Below, in pieces: positions 25,842 to 34,637 of a stretch of 46,931 nucleotides of DNA. Position 1 is the stretch's first letter. The number at the start of each line of letters is the position of its first letter. The stretch covers positions 1-46,931 of the forward strand of contig CAZEQL010000004.1 in the NCBI GenBank assembly GCA_964514415.1. The letters are read 5' to 3'. Under the pieces are notes generated by a model that worked only from the letters and a program-made list of their open reading frames with translations, ran no database searches and was not told the DNA's origin. The translations under genes and the position numbers were made by a program. The DNA is from CAZEQL01 sp964514415. Its GTDB lineage: Bacteria; Chloroflexota; Dehalococcoidia; GIF9; AB-539-J10.

Positions 25842-26002
25842 GTTTGCCACTTTATATCTGTAATTTCACTCATTTTGTATATTTGCTCTCAATGACTCAA
25901 TCCCTAGTCTGGCTTTGCTCGATAGCAACGTTTATGCTAGCATAACTTCAATTAAGCAGCAATGTAATAAAAATTTCGAGAACAGAAGCAAGGTGATATC
26001 AA

Positions 26003-29000
26003 TTGACTGGCGAGAAACTGAGGCAAATCTTTTTGAAGTTTTTTGAGCAGAGAGGACACAAGATCATCCCCAGTTCCTCTCTCATTCCTAAGGGGGAGTC
26101 TACCACTAAAATATTGACTACCGCTGGTATGGTACAAATCACGCCATATTTCTTGGGGTTGGAGACTCCGCCTAGCCGGCGATTAGCCTCTTACCAAAAG
26201 TGCTTTCGCCACACTGATATAGAATTGGTGGGTGATAGCAAACATCTCACTTTCTTTGAGATGTTAGGTAACTTCAGCGTGGGCGATTATTTCAAGAAGG
26301 AGGCTATTACCTGGGCATGGGAGTTCGTCACAGAGCATTTAAAGCTGCCTAAGGATAGGCTTTGGGTAACTATTTACCTTGATGATGAAGAAGCTTTTGC
26401 CTATTGGCAGCAGGTTGGAGTTCCTGCTGACAGGATACTACGATTTGGCGACGAGGATAACTTCTGGGGGCCTGCCGGCGATTCGGGGCCTTGCGGACCC
26501 TGCAGCGAAATTCATTATGACTTGGGCAAGGAACTTGGCTGTGGTAAGCCAGAATGTCAGCCCAATTGTGACTGTGGCCGTTTCTCCGAAATATGGAATT
26601 TGGTGTTCACCCAGTACAACCAGGACCATGAGGGACATCGCACCCTGCTGCCCAGGCCGAATATAGATACCGGCATGGGATTGGAAAGGACTTTAGCAGC
26701 TATTGAAGGCAAGCCTTCCCCTTATGAAACAGACTTGTTTTCTCCTTTGATAAATAAAGTCTGTCACATGGTAGGGAAAGACTATGGACGGGATAAAAAT
26801 ACCGACCGCTCCATCAGGATTGTCGCTGAGCATGGGCGGGGTATTGCTTTTCTCATTGCCGACGGAGTAATGCCCTTTAAGGAGGGGAGGGGATATGTTC
26901 TGCGGCGAGAATTGCGCCGTGCCTCCTATTTCGGTAGCAGACTGGGTTTAGATAAGCCCTTCCTCAGCGAGATTGCCAAGGTGGTTATTGCCCAGATGGG
27001 AAGTATATATCCTGAACTAATAGCCAATCGAGCCCTGATTATCAAGGTTATCAAGGAGGAGGAGGAGAAGTTCCAACGAACACTCCCAGTCGGGAGGGGT
27101 ATCTTGGAAGGAACCTTCATTGGATTGCGAGAGGACTTGGTAAATTACTTTCCTAAGTTCCGGGAGTCCTTTGGCGAGGTGCTATCTCAAAAGGATATTA
27201 TTAATCTTACGTATGGGCTTGATGCTGCTATAGACCATTTCCTTCGAGACTGCAAAGCATGGGATTCTGTGTTGCAAATAGGGCGCAGAGATGCTGTCGC
27301 GGAAAGCCTAAAACCTGTAGAGGAAAGGCTGGAGGGTCTAAAGGATATTGTATCACGGTATGACCCATCTAGTGCCCCCCATGCCTTCGACAATCTTAAA
27401 CAAAGCCTATGGGAGGGCTTTGAAAGACTTGAGGCGGATGTTGAATCAGTTGCCAAAGAATTAACAGGGTTTGAGGTATTTATACTTTATGACACTTATG
27501 GATTTCCCCCAGAATTAACTGCTGAAATCGCTGCTAAGGAGCGAGGTCTCTCCATGGATTGGGAAGGCTTTGAAGCTGAGATGGAGAAGCAAAAAAAGCG
27601 GGGACGGGCTATCCAAATGAGAAAGGCAGTGACTCTTGAGCCCGGAGAAAGCAAAGAGGTTCACTTCAAGTGGACCCCTAAGGAGCCAGGCATTTATGAT
27701 GTGGTGGTTGATGGTTTGGGGGGTAAGATCGAAGTTCGACCACCAAGATTCGTCGGTTATGAAACGACCATTTCTCAATCTAAAGTTCTTGAGATTGGGG
27801 AAAAAGGCAAGTCTGTAAAAACTGCCTCCCAGGGTGACGAAGTTGACATAATTCTGGACAAGACTCCTTTTTATGGCGAGATGGGTGGGCAGGTAGGTGA
27901 CAGCGGTGAAATCAGCAGCGCTAAGGGAAAAGTTGCTATTACAAATACCATTAGAACTCCATCAGATGTGGTAATCCATCAAGGGAAGGTTACCCAAGGC
28001 AGCATTTCTGGTGGCGATGAGGTAGAGGCAAAAGTTAATCTTGCTCGCCGTCTGGATATTGCCCGCAATCATACTGCCACTCATCTCCTCCATGCTGCTT
28101 TAAGGCAGGTGTTGGGTGGTCATGTTCAACAGAGAGGTTCGGTAGTGGAACCAGAAAGGCTCCGGTTTGATTTCGCTCAACTGGTGCCTTTATTGCGAGA
28201 GGAAGTGGATGAAGTTCAAAAATTGGTTAATGAAAGAATACGCCAAAATTTGCTCGTGAAAACAAAAGAGGTTCCTTATAGCCAGGCTATTGATGAAGGT
28301 GCCATAGCTCTGTTTGAGGAAAAGTATGGAGAAATAGTTCGAGTAGTGCAAATTGGCGAACCAGCAGCAAGTAAGGAGCTCTGCGGTGGTACTCACATTA
28401 AATCAACAGGTGAAATAGGGGTTTTCCTTATAACCAGTGAAAGTAGTATTGGCACTGGACTTCGCCGCATCGAAGCGGTAACTGGCAGAGCTGCTGAGTC
28501 ACTGATTGAAAGGCGACTTTCTACCTTGCAGAATGTTGCTGAGGAAATAGGAAGCTTGCCTGAAGAAGCTTACAGTAAGACGAAAGGTCTCATTAGCGAG
28601 CTAGCAATAGAGCGTAAACGCTCATTGTCGCTAGAAAGGGAGCTATCACGAAAAATAGCTGAACCTTTACTTCAGCAAGCGGAGCAGGTGAATGGAGTTA
28701 CTGTATTGGTTGCTAAGGTGCCATCGCTAACTATGCCCATACTTAGGGAAATGGGGGATATATTGCGAGACAGTCTGAAAAGCGCCATAGTAGTTTTAGC
28801 TACAGTTTATGATAGTAAGCCTAATTTTCTAGCCATGGTAACTCCTGACTTGGTGGCTAAAGGATTTCATGCTGGCGACATAGTCAAACAAGTGGCAAAG
28901 ATTACTGGTGGGGGAGGTGGTGGTAAGCCAGGCATGGCTCAAGCAGGTGGCAAGGATGCGACCAGGATTGATGAGGCTTTGAAATCAACTAAAGGTGTCA

Positions 29001-29035
29001 TTGCGAGCAAAGTGAAGCAATCTCATCAAATTTAA
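26003..29035 (+). CDS. alaS: Alanyl-tRNA synthetase with two extra insertions
   Basis: The enzyme charges tRNA-Ala. It is 1010 residues long; about 870 is usual. The TTG start follows AAGGTGA. Class II catalytic motifs begin at FEQRGHKIIPSSSLIP; the editing domain has HTATHLLHAAL and C-G-G-T-H (ELCGGTH), and GGGGGGKPGMAQAGG lies in the C-Ala domain, so it looks functional. Three blocks are extra: about residues 371-486, helical; about 543-581, resembling a CARDB/Ig-like strand pair (VTLEPGESKEVHF, YDVVVDGLGGKIEV); and the last 12 residues, encoded by a palindromic repeat. The catalytic and editing domains flanking these are intact. ruvX follows after 8 bases. Confidence 0.92.
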   Translation: MTGEKLRQIFLKFFEQRGHKIIPSSSLIPKGESTTKILTTAGMVQITPYFLGLETPPSRRLASYQKCFRHTDIELVGDSKHLTFFEMLGNFSVGDYFKKEAITWAWEFVTEHLKLPKDRLWVTIYLDDEEAFAYWQQVGVPADRILRFGDEDNFWGPAGDSGPCGPCSEIHYDLGKELGCGKPECQPNCDCGRFSEIWNLVFTQYNQDHEGHRTLLPRPNIDTGMGLERTLAAIEGKPSPYETDLFSPLINKVCHMVGKDYGRDKNTDRSIRIVAEHGRGIAFLIADGVMPFKEGRGYVLRRELRRASYFGSRLGLDKPFLSEIAKVVIAQMGSIYPELIANRALIIKVIKEEEEKFQRTLPVGRGILEGTFIGLREDLVNYFPKFRESFGEVLSQKDIINLTYGLDAAIDHFLRDCKAWDSVLQIGRRDAVAESLKPVEERLEGLKDIVSRYDPSSAPHAFDNLKQSLWEGFERLEADVESVAKELTGFEVFILYDTYGFPPELTAEIAAKERGLSMDWEGFEAEMEKQKKRGRAIQMRKAVTLEPGESKEVHFKWTPKEPGIYDVVVDGLGGKIEVRPPRFVGYETTISQSKVLEIGEKGKSVKTASQGDEVDIILDKTPFYGEMGGQVGDSGEISSAKGKVAITNTIRTPSDVVIHQGKVTQGSISGGDEVEAKVNLARRLDIARNHTATHLLHAALRQVLGGHVQQRGSVVEPERLRFDFAQLVPLLREEVDEVQKLVNERIRQNLLVKTKEVPYSQAIDEGAIALFEEKYGEIVRVVQIGEPAASKELCGGTHIKSTGEIGVFLITSESSIGTGLRRIEAVTGRAAESLIERRLSTLQNVAEEIGSLPEEAYSKTKGLISELAIERKRSLSLERELSRKIAEPLLQQAEQVNGVTVLVAKVPSLTMPILREMGDILRDSLKSAIVVLATVYDSKPNFLAMVTPDLVAKGFHAGDIVKQVAKITGGGGGGKPGMAQAGGKDATRIDEALKSTKGVIASKVKQSHQI
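28997..29026 (+). repeat. In-gene palindromic repeat, alaS 3' end
   Basis: GTCATTGCGAGCAAAG-TGAAGCAATCTCAT is one copy of the family with ends GTCATTGCGA and GAAGCAATCTC. It encodes the last residues of AlaRS (VIASKVKQSHQ). Another copy in the same orientation and frame lies 267 bases further on in ruvX. Confidence 0.8.
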
Positions 29036-29043
29036 CTTTTAAT

Positions 29044-29505
29044 ATGCGCAGTTTGGGATTGGATTTCGGAGAAAAGAGAACCGGGGTGGCGATAAGCGAC
29101 CCGTTGGGGATCTTAGCCGTTCCCTTGACTGTAATTACTGGTGGAGATGAAGACGCTACCATAGATGATATTATCAAGCTCGTTGAGCAACACGGGATAG
29201 GGCGTATTGTAGTCGGTTTACCCCGTTGCTTAAATGGAGACATTGGAGAGCAAGCTAATAAAGTAACAGCTTTCACTGAAAAACTTCGAAATGTCATTGC
29301 GACCCTGAACGAAGTGAAGGGGAAGCAATCTCATCTTACAGGAGTTGATATACAATTATGGGATGAACGGCTCTCTACCAAAGCTGCCGAGAGATTGATG
29401 GTCGAAGCTGGCACCAAGAAGAACAAGAGGAAGCAGCATCGAGATGCCATGGCAGCCGCATTCATTCTTCAGGGATTTCTCGATAGCCGCTGTCCTGAGC
29501 GATAG
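29044..29505 (+). CDS. ruvX: RuvX/YqgF-type Holliday-junction-resolvase-like protein
   Basis: The 153-residue RNase H-fold protein opens MRSLGLDFGEKRTGVAISDP and has IVVGLPRCLNG and LWDERLST, the standard motifs of the family. Members process 16S rRNA precursor or resolve recombination intermediates. Usual length is about 140. Residues 84-97 (NVIATLNEVKGKQS) come from an in-frame palindromic repeat between the helix ending TEKL and the strand GVDIQLWDE. Active-site acids are kept (D at 7, E in DERLST, D in RDAMAAA). It lies between alaS and aroE with gaps of 8 and 17 bases, so it is probably in their operon. Confidence 0.92.
   Translation: MRSLGLDFGEKRTGVAISDPLGILAVPLTVITGGDEDATIDDIIKLVEQHGIGRIVVGLPRCLNGDIGEQANKVTAFTEKLRNVIATLNEVKGKQSHLTGVDIQLWDERLSTKAAERLMVEAGTKKNKRKQHRDAMAAAFILQGFLDSRCPER
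29293..29334 (+). repeat. In-gene palindromic repeat, ruvX
   Basis: GTCATTGCGACC opens and GAAGCAATC-like GGAAGCAATCTCAT closes this copy, which keeps the reading frame and codes for about 14 residues. The middle, CTGAACGAAGTGAAG, is variable. Confidence 0.75.
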
Positions 29506-29522
29506 CGAAGGATCTAAAGTCA

Positions 29523-30395
29523 ATGACAAGGTTTATTGGTCTTATTGGTTATCCTGTCAAACATTCTATCTCCCCCTATTTCCAGCAGGCAGCGCTGGAT
29601 TATTGTCAGCTTGACATCCGCTATGAAGCATGGGAAACAAAACCAGAAGAACTTGAGCTCACGCTAGCTAGAATAAAGGAGCCTCAAAATCTGGGAGCCA
29701 ATGTAACCATCCCTTATAAAGAGGCAGTTTTACCTTTGCTGGATGAAGTTGATAACCTGGCAAGTGTGATTGGTGCTGCTAACACTATAGTCAAGAAGGA
29801 TAATAGACTTTTAGGCTTTAATACCGATGCTTATGGCTTCCTTCAAGGTCTGCGCCAGCAGGGGCACTTTGAGCCTGAAGGCAAGCGCGCGGTGATACTC
29901 GGCGCTGGTGGAGCTGCTAGAGCTGTGAGCTTCGCTTTAATGCGAGAGAGAGCAAGTTCACTCATCATTATCAATCGGACCTTAGTGCGAGCTGAGGCAT
30001 TGGTAGATAGTTTGAAACGTTATGCGTCTGATGCCGGGTTGGAAATTGAGATTGCTGCTTTATCATGGCAAAGCTTAATCTCGCATGAAACTTTCAATCA
30101 CTGCCATTTAGTAGTCAATTGCACCAATATAGGAATGAAACATAGTTCTCAAGAAGGACAATCACCTCTGAATATTGAGGTGATTCCCAAAAGCATCTTA
30201 GTCTATGACCTGGTATATAATCCCTGGCCAACACCCTTGTTGCAGTTGGCACAAAGGGCAGGCGCTAATATACTGGGTGGACTGGCTATGTTAGTATATC
30301 AGGGAGCAGCATCTTTTGAGCTATGGATGGGGAGAAAAGCTCCTGTTGACATAATGCTTAGCAGGGCTAAAGGAGCCCTCCAGGAGATGACTTAA
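29523..30395 (+). CDS. aroE: Shikimate dehydrogenase
   Basis: The 290-residue NADPH-dependent enzyme reduces 3-dehydroshikimate. It has the substrate loop GYPVKHSISP near 8-17, catalytic K and D in VTIPYKE and GAANTIV...NTDAYG, and the nucleotide-binding GAGGAARAV. The C-terminal LGGLAMLVYQGAASFELW is diagnostic. Other shikimate genes here are aroC and the aroKB fusion, 5-8 kb away on the same strand, with intervening carbohydrate and protease genes. It follows ruvX by 17 bases. There is no unusual insert. Confidence 0.95.
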   Translation: MTRFIGLIGYPVKHSISPYFQQAALDYCQLDIRYEAWETKPEELELTLARIKEPQNLGANVTIPYKEAVLPLLDEVDNLASVIGAANTIVKKDNRLLGFNTDAYGFLQGLRQQGHFEPEGKRAVILGAGGAARAVSFALMRERASSLIIINRTLVRAEALVDSLKRYASDAGLEIEIAALSWQSLISHETFNHCHLVVNCTNIGMKHSSQEGQSPLNIEVIPKSILVYDLVYNPWPTPLLQLAQRAGANILGGLAMLVYQGAASFELWMGRKAPVDIMLSRAKGALQEMT

Positions 30396-30486
30396 CTAAA
30401 TAGTCCACAAAGCGCTATATCATCTTAGTGGCAAAGCCCAAGAGATAGAGCTACCTGCCATAATAGCATTATAGGAGAAGATAGAA

Positions 30487-31539
30487 ATGAGGATTGCTAT
30501 GGTTGTGCCACCATGGTTCAAAGTACCACCAGAAGGATATGGCGGCATCGAAGTTATTGTTAGCTTGTTAACAGAGGGACTCATTAATAAGGGTTACGAA
30601 GTTACCCTGTTTACCATATCAAGCTCGACAACAAAGGCACACATATTTAGTGTTTTTGATAAGGAGATGAAGGACTGCTTGGACAGTCCGCCCTCAAATT
30701 TCCTGAATGTAGCACTCACACATTCATTAGCATCATATATTGAAATATCCAGAGGCGAATACGACATAATCCATGACCACACATGGAAGGAGGGTCTCTG
30801 CAGCGCTATGTTTATGGATATCCCGGTTGTTCACACGCTGCATGGGCCTTTTAACGAGGAGAACAAACGATTCTACAGTCTTTTTGAGGGGTATTCAGGG
30901 ATACATTTTGTTACTTTAAGCAATTATCAGCAAAGTTGCCTACCGGCCTTAAATTATGCTGCTACAGTTTACAACAGCATAGACCTCCCCAAGTATACTT
31001 ATTCTGAGGATAAGGAAGACTTTTTCTTTTACATTGGAAGATTCAATGAAGAGAAGGCTCCTCACTTAGCATGCGAAGTGGTGGAAAAACTTGGAGGAAA
31101 GCTTATACTGGCGGGCAAGGTCAATGAAGAAGCTGAACGCTGTTACTTTGAGCAATACATAAGACCACATCTTAGCGATAAGATTAAATTCATTGGTGAA
31201 CTGGGACACTGGAGCAAAGAGAAGATGGATTTATTTTCTCGTAGCAAAGGGTATTTATATCCCATACAGTGGGATGAGCCATTCGGAATCACATTAGCTG
31301 AAGCAATGGCGTGTGGCACACCCGTGGTGACTTTCAAGAGAGGCTCCACACCAGAGGTAGTTGCTCACGGAACTACAGGCTTTGTGGTGCAGACAATGGA
31401 TGAATTTATAGACGCTGCAAAGCGTGTTGGCGAGATTAATCCGCAGAAATGTCGTGAAAGGGTGGAGGATATGTTCACCGTTCGCGCTATGGTTGATAAC
31501 TATGAGCGAGTGTATATGAAGGTGCAGGATGGTAAATAG
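30487..31539 (+). CDS. GT4-family glycosyltransferase
   Basis: This 350-residue retaining glycosyltransferase has the GT-B fold: N-terminal MRIAMVVPPWF, GGIEVIVSLL, central domain GRFNEEKAPHLA and the sugar-nucleotide site EPFGITLAEAMACGTPVV. It has no membrane segment. GGAGA precedes the ATG. GH65 phosphorylase and beta-phosphoglucomutase genes follow, 34 bases and then overlapping, so an operon handling one alpha-disaccharide or related glucoside is likely. Whether it synthesises that sugar (for example trehalose or a glycosyl-glycerate) is open. Confidence 0.87.
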   Translation: MRIAMVVPPWFKVPPEGYGGIEVIVSLLTEGLINKGYEVTLFTISSSTTKAHIFSVFDKEMKDCLDSPPSNFLNVALTHSLASYIEISRGEYDIIHDHTWKEGLCSAMFMDIPVVHTLHGPFNEENKRFYSLFEGYSGIHFVTLSNYQQSCLPALNYAATVYNSIDLPKYTYSEDKEDFFFYIGRFNEEKAPHLACEVVEKLGGKLILAGKVNEEAERCYFEQYIRPHLSDKIKFIGELGHWSKEKMDLFSRSKGYLYPIQWDEPFGITLAEAMACGTPVVTFKRGSTPEVVAHGTTGFVVQTMDEFIDAAKRVGEINPQKCRERVEDMFTVRAMVDNYERVYMKVQDGK

Positions 31540-31573
31540 CTGTACCTTTATATTTAGGGTGGGGTGGTAATAT

Positions 31574-33883
31574 ATGTTCCCGAAGCTGTCATTAGATGAA
31601 AATTGGGTTGTATCCGAGCACAGTATTGACAGAGGGAAATTGAGATTCCAGGAGACGATATTCACTCTTGGGAATGGTTATCTCGGAGCAAGGGGTGTTC
31701 TGGAAGAAGGTTATGAAGAGGGATACGCAGGCACTTATATCGCCGGCGTGTACGATCGGGATAGGGGTCAATCTTTTGAGCTTGTTAACTCACCAAATCC
31801 TCTTGGAGTGGAAATCTGCGTAAACGGTAAAAAATTATCTATGAACGATATGGAAGTTATTGAGCATCACAGGACACTGGATATGAGGAAAGCGATGCTT
31901 GTAAGGCATACGGTGTTCAGGTATGCTGGTGAAAGGTATGAGTACGAATCTATGCGCTTTTTCAGCCTCAGAGATATGCACACAGGTGTATTGACGTTCT
32001 CCATCAGGTCATGGGATGGCGACGCGCATATAGTTGTCCGATGTGCTATAGATGGGGCAACGCGAAATGAGGTTCATGCTACGGAAAGCCCGATAAAGCA
32101 CTATAGCGTTACACATACCTTGGACTGTGGAAATAGTGTGTTATATTTGGAATCGAAAACCAATGACCTCGGTATAGTGATTGGAATGGCTAGTGGGTAC
32201 GATGTAGCGACTGATGTCGCGGTGAAATCCTGTGTAGATGAAAAATCTGTGGTAAGGGAATTCTCCTTTAATGCAAGGAAGGGAAAGAGATACAAATTCA
32301 ATGAATATATTTCTATATATACCTCGCTTGACGTCGAGGATAGTGTTAAAGCAGCTTGTCTTAATGAAGTGGAGACTGCGAGGGAATATGGGATACCACG
32401 CTTACTGAAACGTCATACGCGGGCTTGGAATAAACGGTGGCAATATTCTGATATCAGTATAGAAGGCGACTCATCTGCACAGAAGGCACTCCGATTTGAT
32501 ATGTACCATCTGCTGATAGCCGCACCCCCAAGGGATATCGACGTAAGTGTTGCTGCCAAGACTCTGTCGGGCGAGTGGTACAAGGGCCATATATTTTGGG
32601 ACACTGAAATCTACGTACTCCCTTTTTTTATATATACTCAGCCAAGAGTGGCGAAAGAATTTCTCATTTACAGATATCGCCGGTTGAGCCAGGCCCGAGA
32701 TAGGGCACGAGCACAAAGCTATAAGGGTGCATTATGGCCTTGGGAATCGGCTGCTGGTGGTGGGGATGAGACGCCACAAACTTGGGTTAATTTTGATGGC
32801 ACGGTAATACCGGTGTGCACCCCTGAAAGGGAGCATCACATCGCCAGTGACGTAATCTACGGAGTTTTTCTGTACTACCAGGTTACGGGAGATGAGGATT
32901 TTATGCTCCAGTATGGAGCTGAGATGATATTCGAAACCGCAAGATTCTGGGCCTCCCGTGTGATTTATGATAAACAGAGCGGGCAATATGGGATTGGAGA
33001 AGTCATAGGCCCAAATGAATTTCAAGAATGTGTAAATAATAATTCGTATACCAACGCTTTAGCCGGATGGACGCTGAGATATGCATCTGAACTTCATCAT
33101 TGCTTTGACGAAAAGCACCCACGAAAGCTAGAAGCTATAGCAAGAAGAATTGGACTGAGAGACAGAGAGGTTGATACTTGGAAAGAAATAGCAGAGAAGA
33201 TTGTATTTCTCGCTCGCCCTGATGGTTTGATAGAAGAGTTTGAGGGATACTTTGACAGAAAGGATATCACTATAAATGAATGGGATGAGAATGGCATGCC
33301 GATTTGGCCTTCTGAGGTTAAATTGGCAGAGGCGAAAGAGACTCAACTGGTTAAGCAGGCAGATGTGCTTCTTCTCTTACATCTGTTCTCGGATAAATTT
33401 TCAACCGACGTAAAAAGGATAAATTTTGACTATTATGAGAAGCGGACTATGCACAAATCTTCCTTGAGCATTCCGAGTTACGCCATATTAGCAAATGAGC
33501 TTGGCAGGACTGAAAAGGCGTACAGGTATTTTGCCCGGGCGGTGAATACCGACCTTAATAACATATATGGTAACACGGACCTTGGGATACACGCTGCGGC
33601 TCTTGGTGGAGCATGGCAAATCGCAATAAATGGTTTCGCTGGGGTAAAATTAAAAGATGGATTGCTTAGCATCACTCCGACCCTGCCTGAACATTGGCGG
33701 AGCATGGAATTCCAACTATGGTTCAAAGGTGCGCTTATTGAATTTTCCATATTAAATAACGCACTGGAGGCTTTTATGGCCAGGGGTCGCAAAGGAGTGA
33801 ATGTGGAGCTTTACGGTCGGAAATATTTTTTGTGTCGAGGACAAAAGATAAGTGTGAGGAAAATGAGTTATGTCAGTGGCTAG
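31574..33883 (+). CDS. GH65 disaccharide phosphorylase
   Basis: This 769-residue enzyme belongs to GH65, inverting phosphorylases that split trehalose, maltose, kojibiose or nigerose into beta-glucose-1-phosphate and glucose. The N-terminal beta-sandwich starts near ENWVVSEHSIDRG; the (alpha/alpha)6 barrel has FWDTEIYVLPFF, and general acid E482 lies in GPNEFQECVNNNSYTN, matching the numbering of maltose phosphorylase. KQADVLLLLHLF contributes to the barrel end. The beta-phosphoglucomutase gene overlaps the 3' end by 14 bases, which fits release of beta-glucose-1-phosphate. The specific disaccharide cannot be read. Confidence 0.92.
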   Translation: MFPKLSLDENWVVSEHSIDRGKLRFQETIFTLGNGYLGARGVLEEGYEEGYAGTYIAGVYDRDRGQSFELVNSPNPLGVEICVNGKKLSMNDMEVIEHHRTLDMRKAMLVRHTVFRYAGERYEYESMRFFSLRDMHTGVLTFSIRSWDGDAHIVVRCAIDGATRNEVHATESPIKHYSVTHTLDCGNSVLYLESKTNDLGIVIGMASGYDVATDVAVKSCVDEKSVVREFSFNARKGKRYKFNEYISIYTSLDVEDSVKAACLNEVETAREYGIPRLLKRHTRAWNKRWQYSDISIEGDSSAQKALRFDMYHLLIAAPPRDIDVSVAAKTLSGEWYKGHIFWDTEIYVLPFFIYTQPRVAKEFLIYRYRRLSQARDRARAQSYKGALWPWESAAGGGDETPQTWVNFDGTVIPVCTPEREHHIASDVIYGVFLYYQVTGDEDFMLQYGAEMIFETARFWASRVIYDKQSGQYGIGEVIGPNEFQECVNNNSYTNALAGWTLRYASELHHCFDEKHPRKLEAIARRIGLRDREVDTWKEIAEKIVFLARPDGLIEEFEGYFDRKDITINEWDENGMPIWPSEVKLAEAKETQLVKQADVLLLLHLFSDKFSTDVKRINFDYYEKRTMHKSSLSIPSYAILANELGRTEKAYRYFARAVNTDLNNIYGNTDLGIHAAALGGAWQIAINGFAGVKLKDGLLSITPTLPEHWRSMEFQLWFKGALIEFSILNNALEAFMARGRKGVNVELYGRKYFLCRGQKISVRKMSYVSG

Positions 33884-34637
33884 CCTGGGGTTTATCTGGG
33901 ATATTGATGGTGTCGTCGTAGACAGTCCTCATGAGGAAGCCTGGCGTATCACGGCAATGAAAACACCATGGAATGTGAAGGATCTGAGCTCAGATTTTTA
34001 TTTTACTCATGTAGCTTCTAGACCTAGATATGAAGGGGGAGATAATATATTGCAGTTAAGGGGTGTTTATGAGCGGCTTGTTGCTACTACTGAGATACAG
34101 AAGGGTGCGCTATTAGAGAAGTTCTGCACTGAGAAAAACATGCTTATAAGGGAGCTTATCGAGTCAGGGAGATTCAAACTATTTGCAGATGCAGTGGCAT
34201 TGTTATTAAAATCAAAGAACATGGGGATACGGCAAGCTGCAGCCTCGGCATCGAAAAATGCCAAAGACATGTTGCTCCGTAGTTCAAGAACTCGGGTGAT
34301 AGAGGAGATAGGCAACGATTTTGGCAGTTTAGGGGAAAAAGACAGCCTCTATTCTATATTTGATGTAGATGCTTGCGGAATTGATGCTAACGACAAGGAA
34401 AGCATACAGAGATTTGCAGCAGAACAGCTGGGGATTCTCTCTCTGGAAAAGATAAAAAGATTTGTGGTATTTGAGGATGCTCCTTCAGGTGTAGAAGCTG
34501 CGAAGTCTTTGGGCTACTATGTCGTTGGTGTGTTGCGGATTGGGAATGAATCTGCTTTATACAAGGCTGGAGCAGACATCGTCGTTCGGGATCTAAGCAT
34601 GGTAAGTGAGGAAATATTAATGGGAGAAGAAAGATGA
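33870..34637 (+). CDS. Beta-phosphoglucomutase-like HAD protein
   Basis: The 255-residue HAD protein has DID at 11-13 in IWDIDGVVVDSP, a helical cap, the phosphate-binding SASK segment and VFEDAPSGVEAA. These fit beta-phosphoglucomutase, which turns beta-glucose-1-phosphate to glucose-6-phosphate. Its start overlaps the GH65 gene by 14 bases, with GAGGA 9 bases upstream, and its TGA overlaps the next ATG by 4. It is somewhat longer than typical (about 220) due to an insert around 145-175. The pairing with GH65 is the classic maltose/trehalose phosphorylase route. Confidence 0.88.
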   Translation: MSVASLGFIWDIDGVVVDSPHEEAWRITAMKTPWNVKDLSSDFYFTHVASRPRYEGGDNILQLRGVYERLVATTEIQKGALLEKFCTEKNMLIRELIESGRFKLFADAVALLLKSKNMGIRQAAASASKNAKDMLLRSSRTRVIEEIGNDFGSLGEKDSLYSIFDVDACGIDANDKESIQRFAAEQLGILSLEKIKRFVVFEDAPSGVEAAKSLGYYVVGVLRIGNESALYKAGADIVVRDLSMVSEEILMGEER

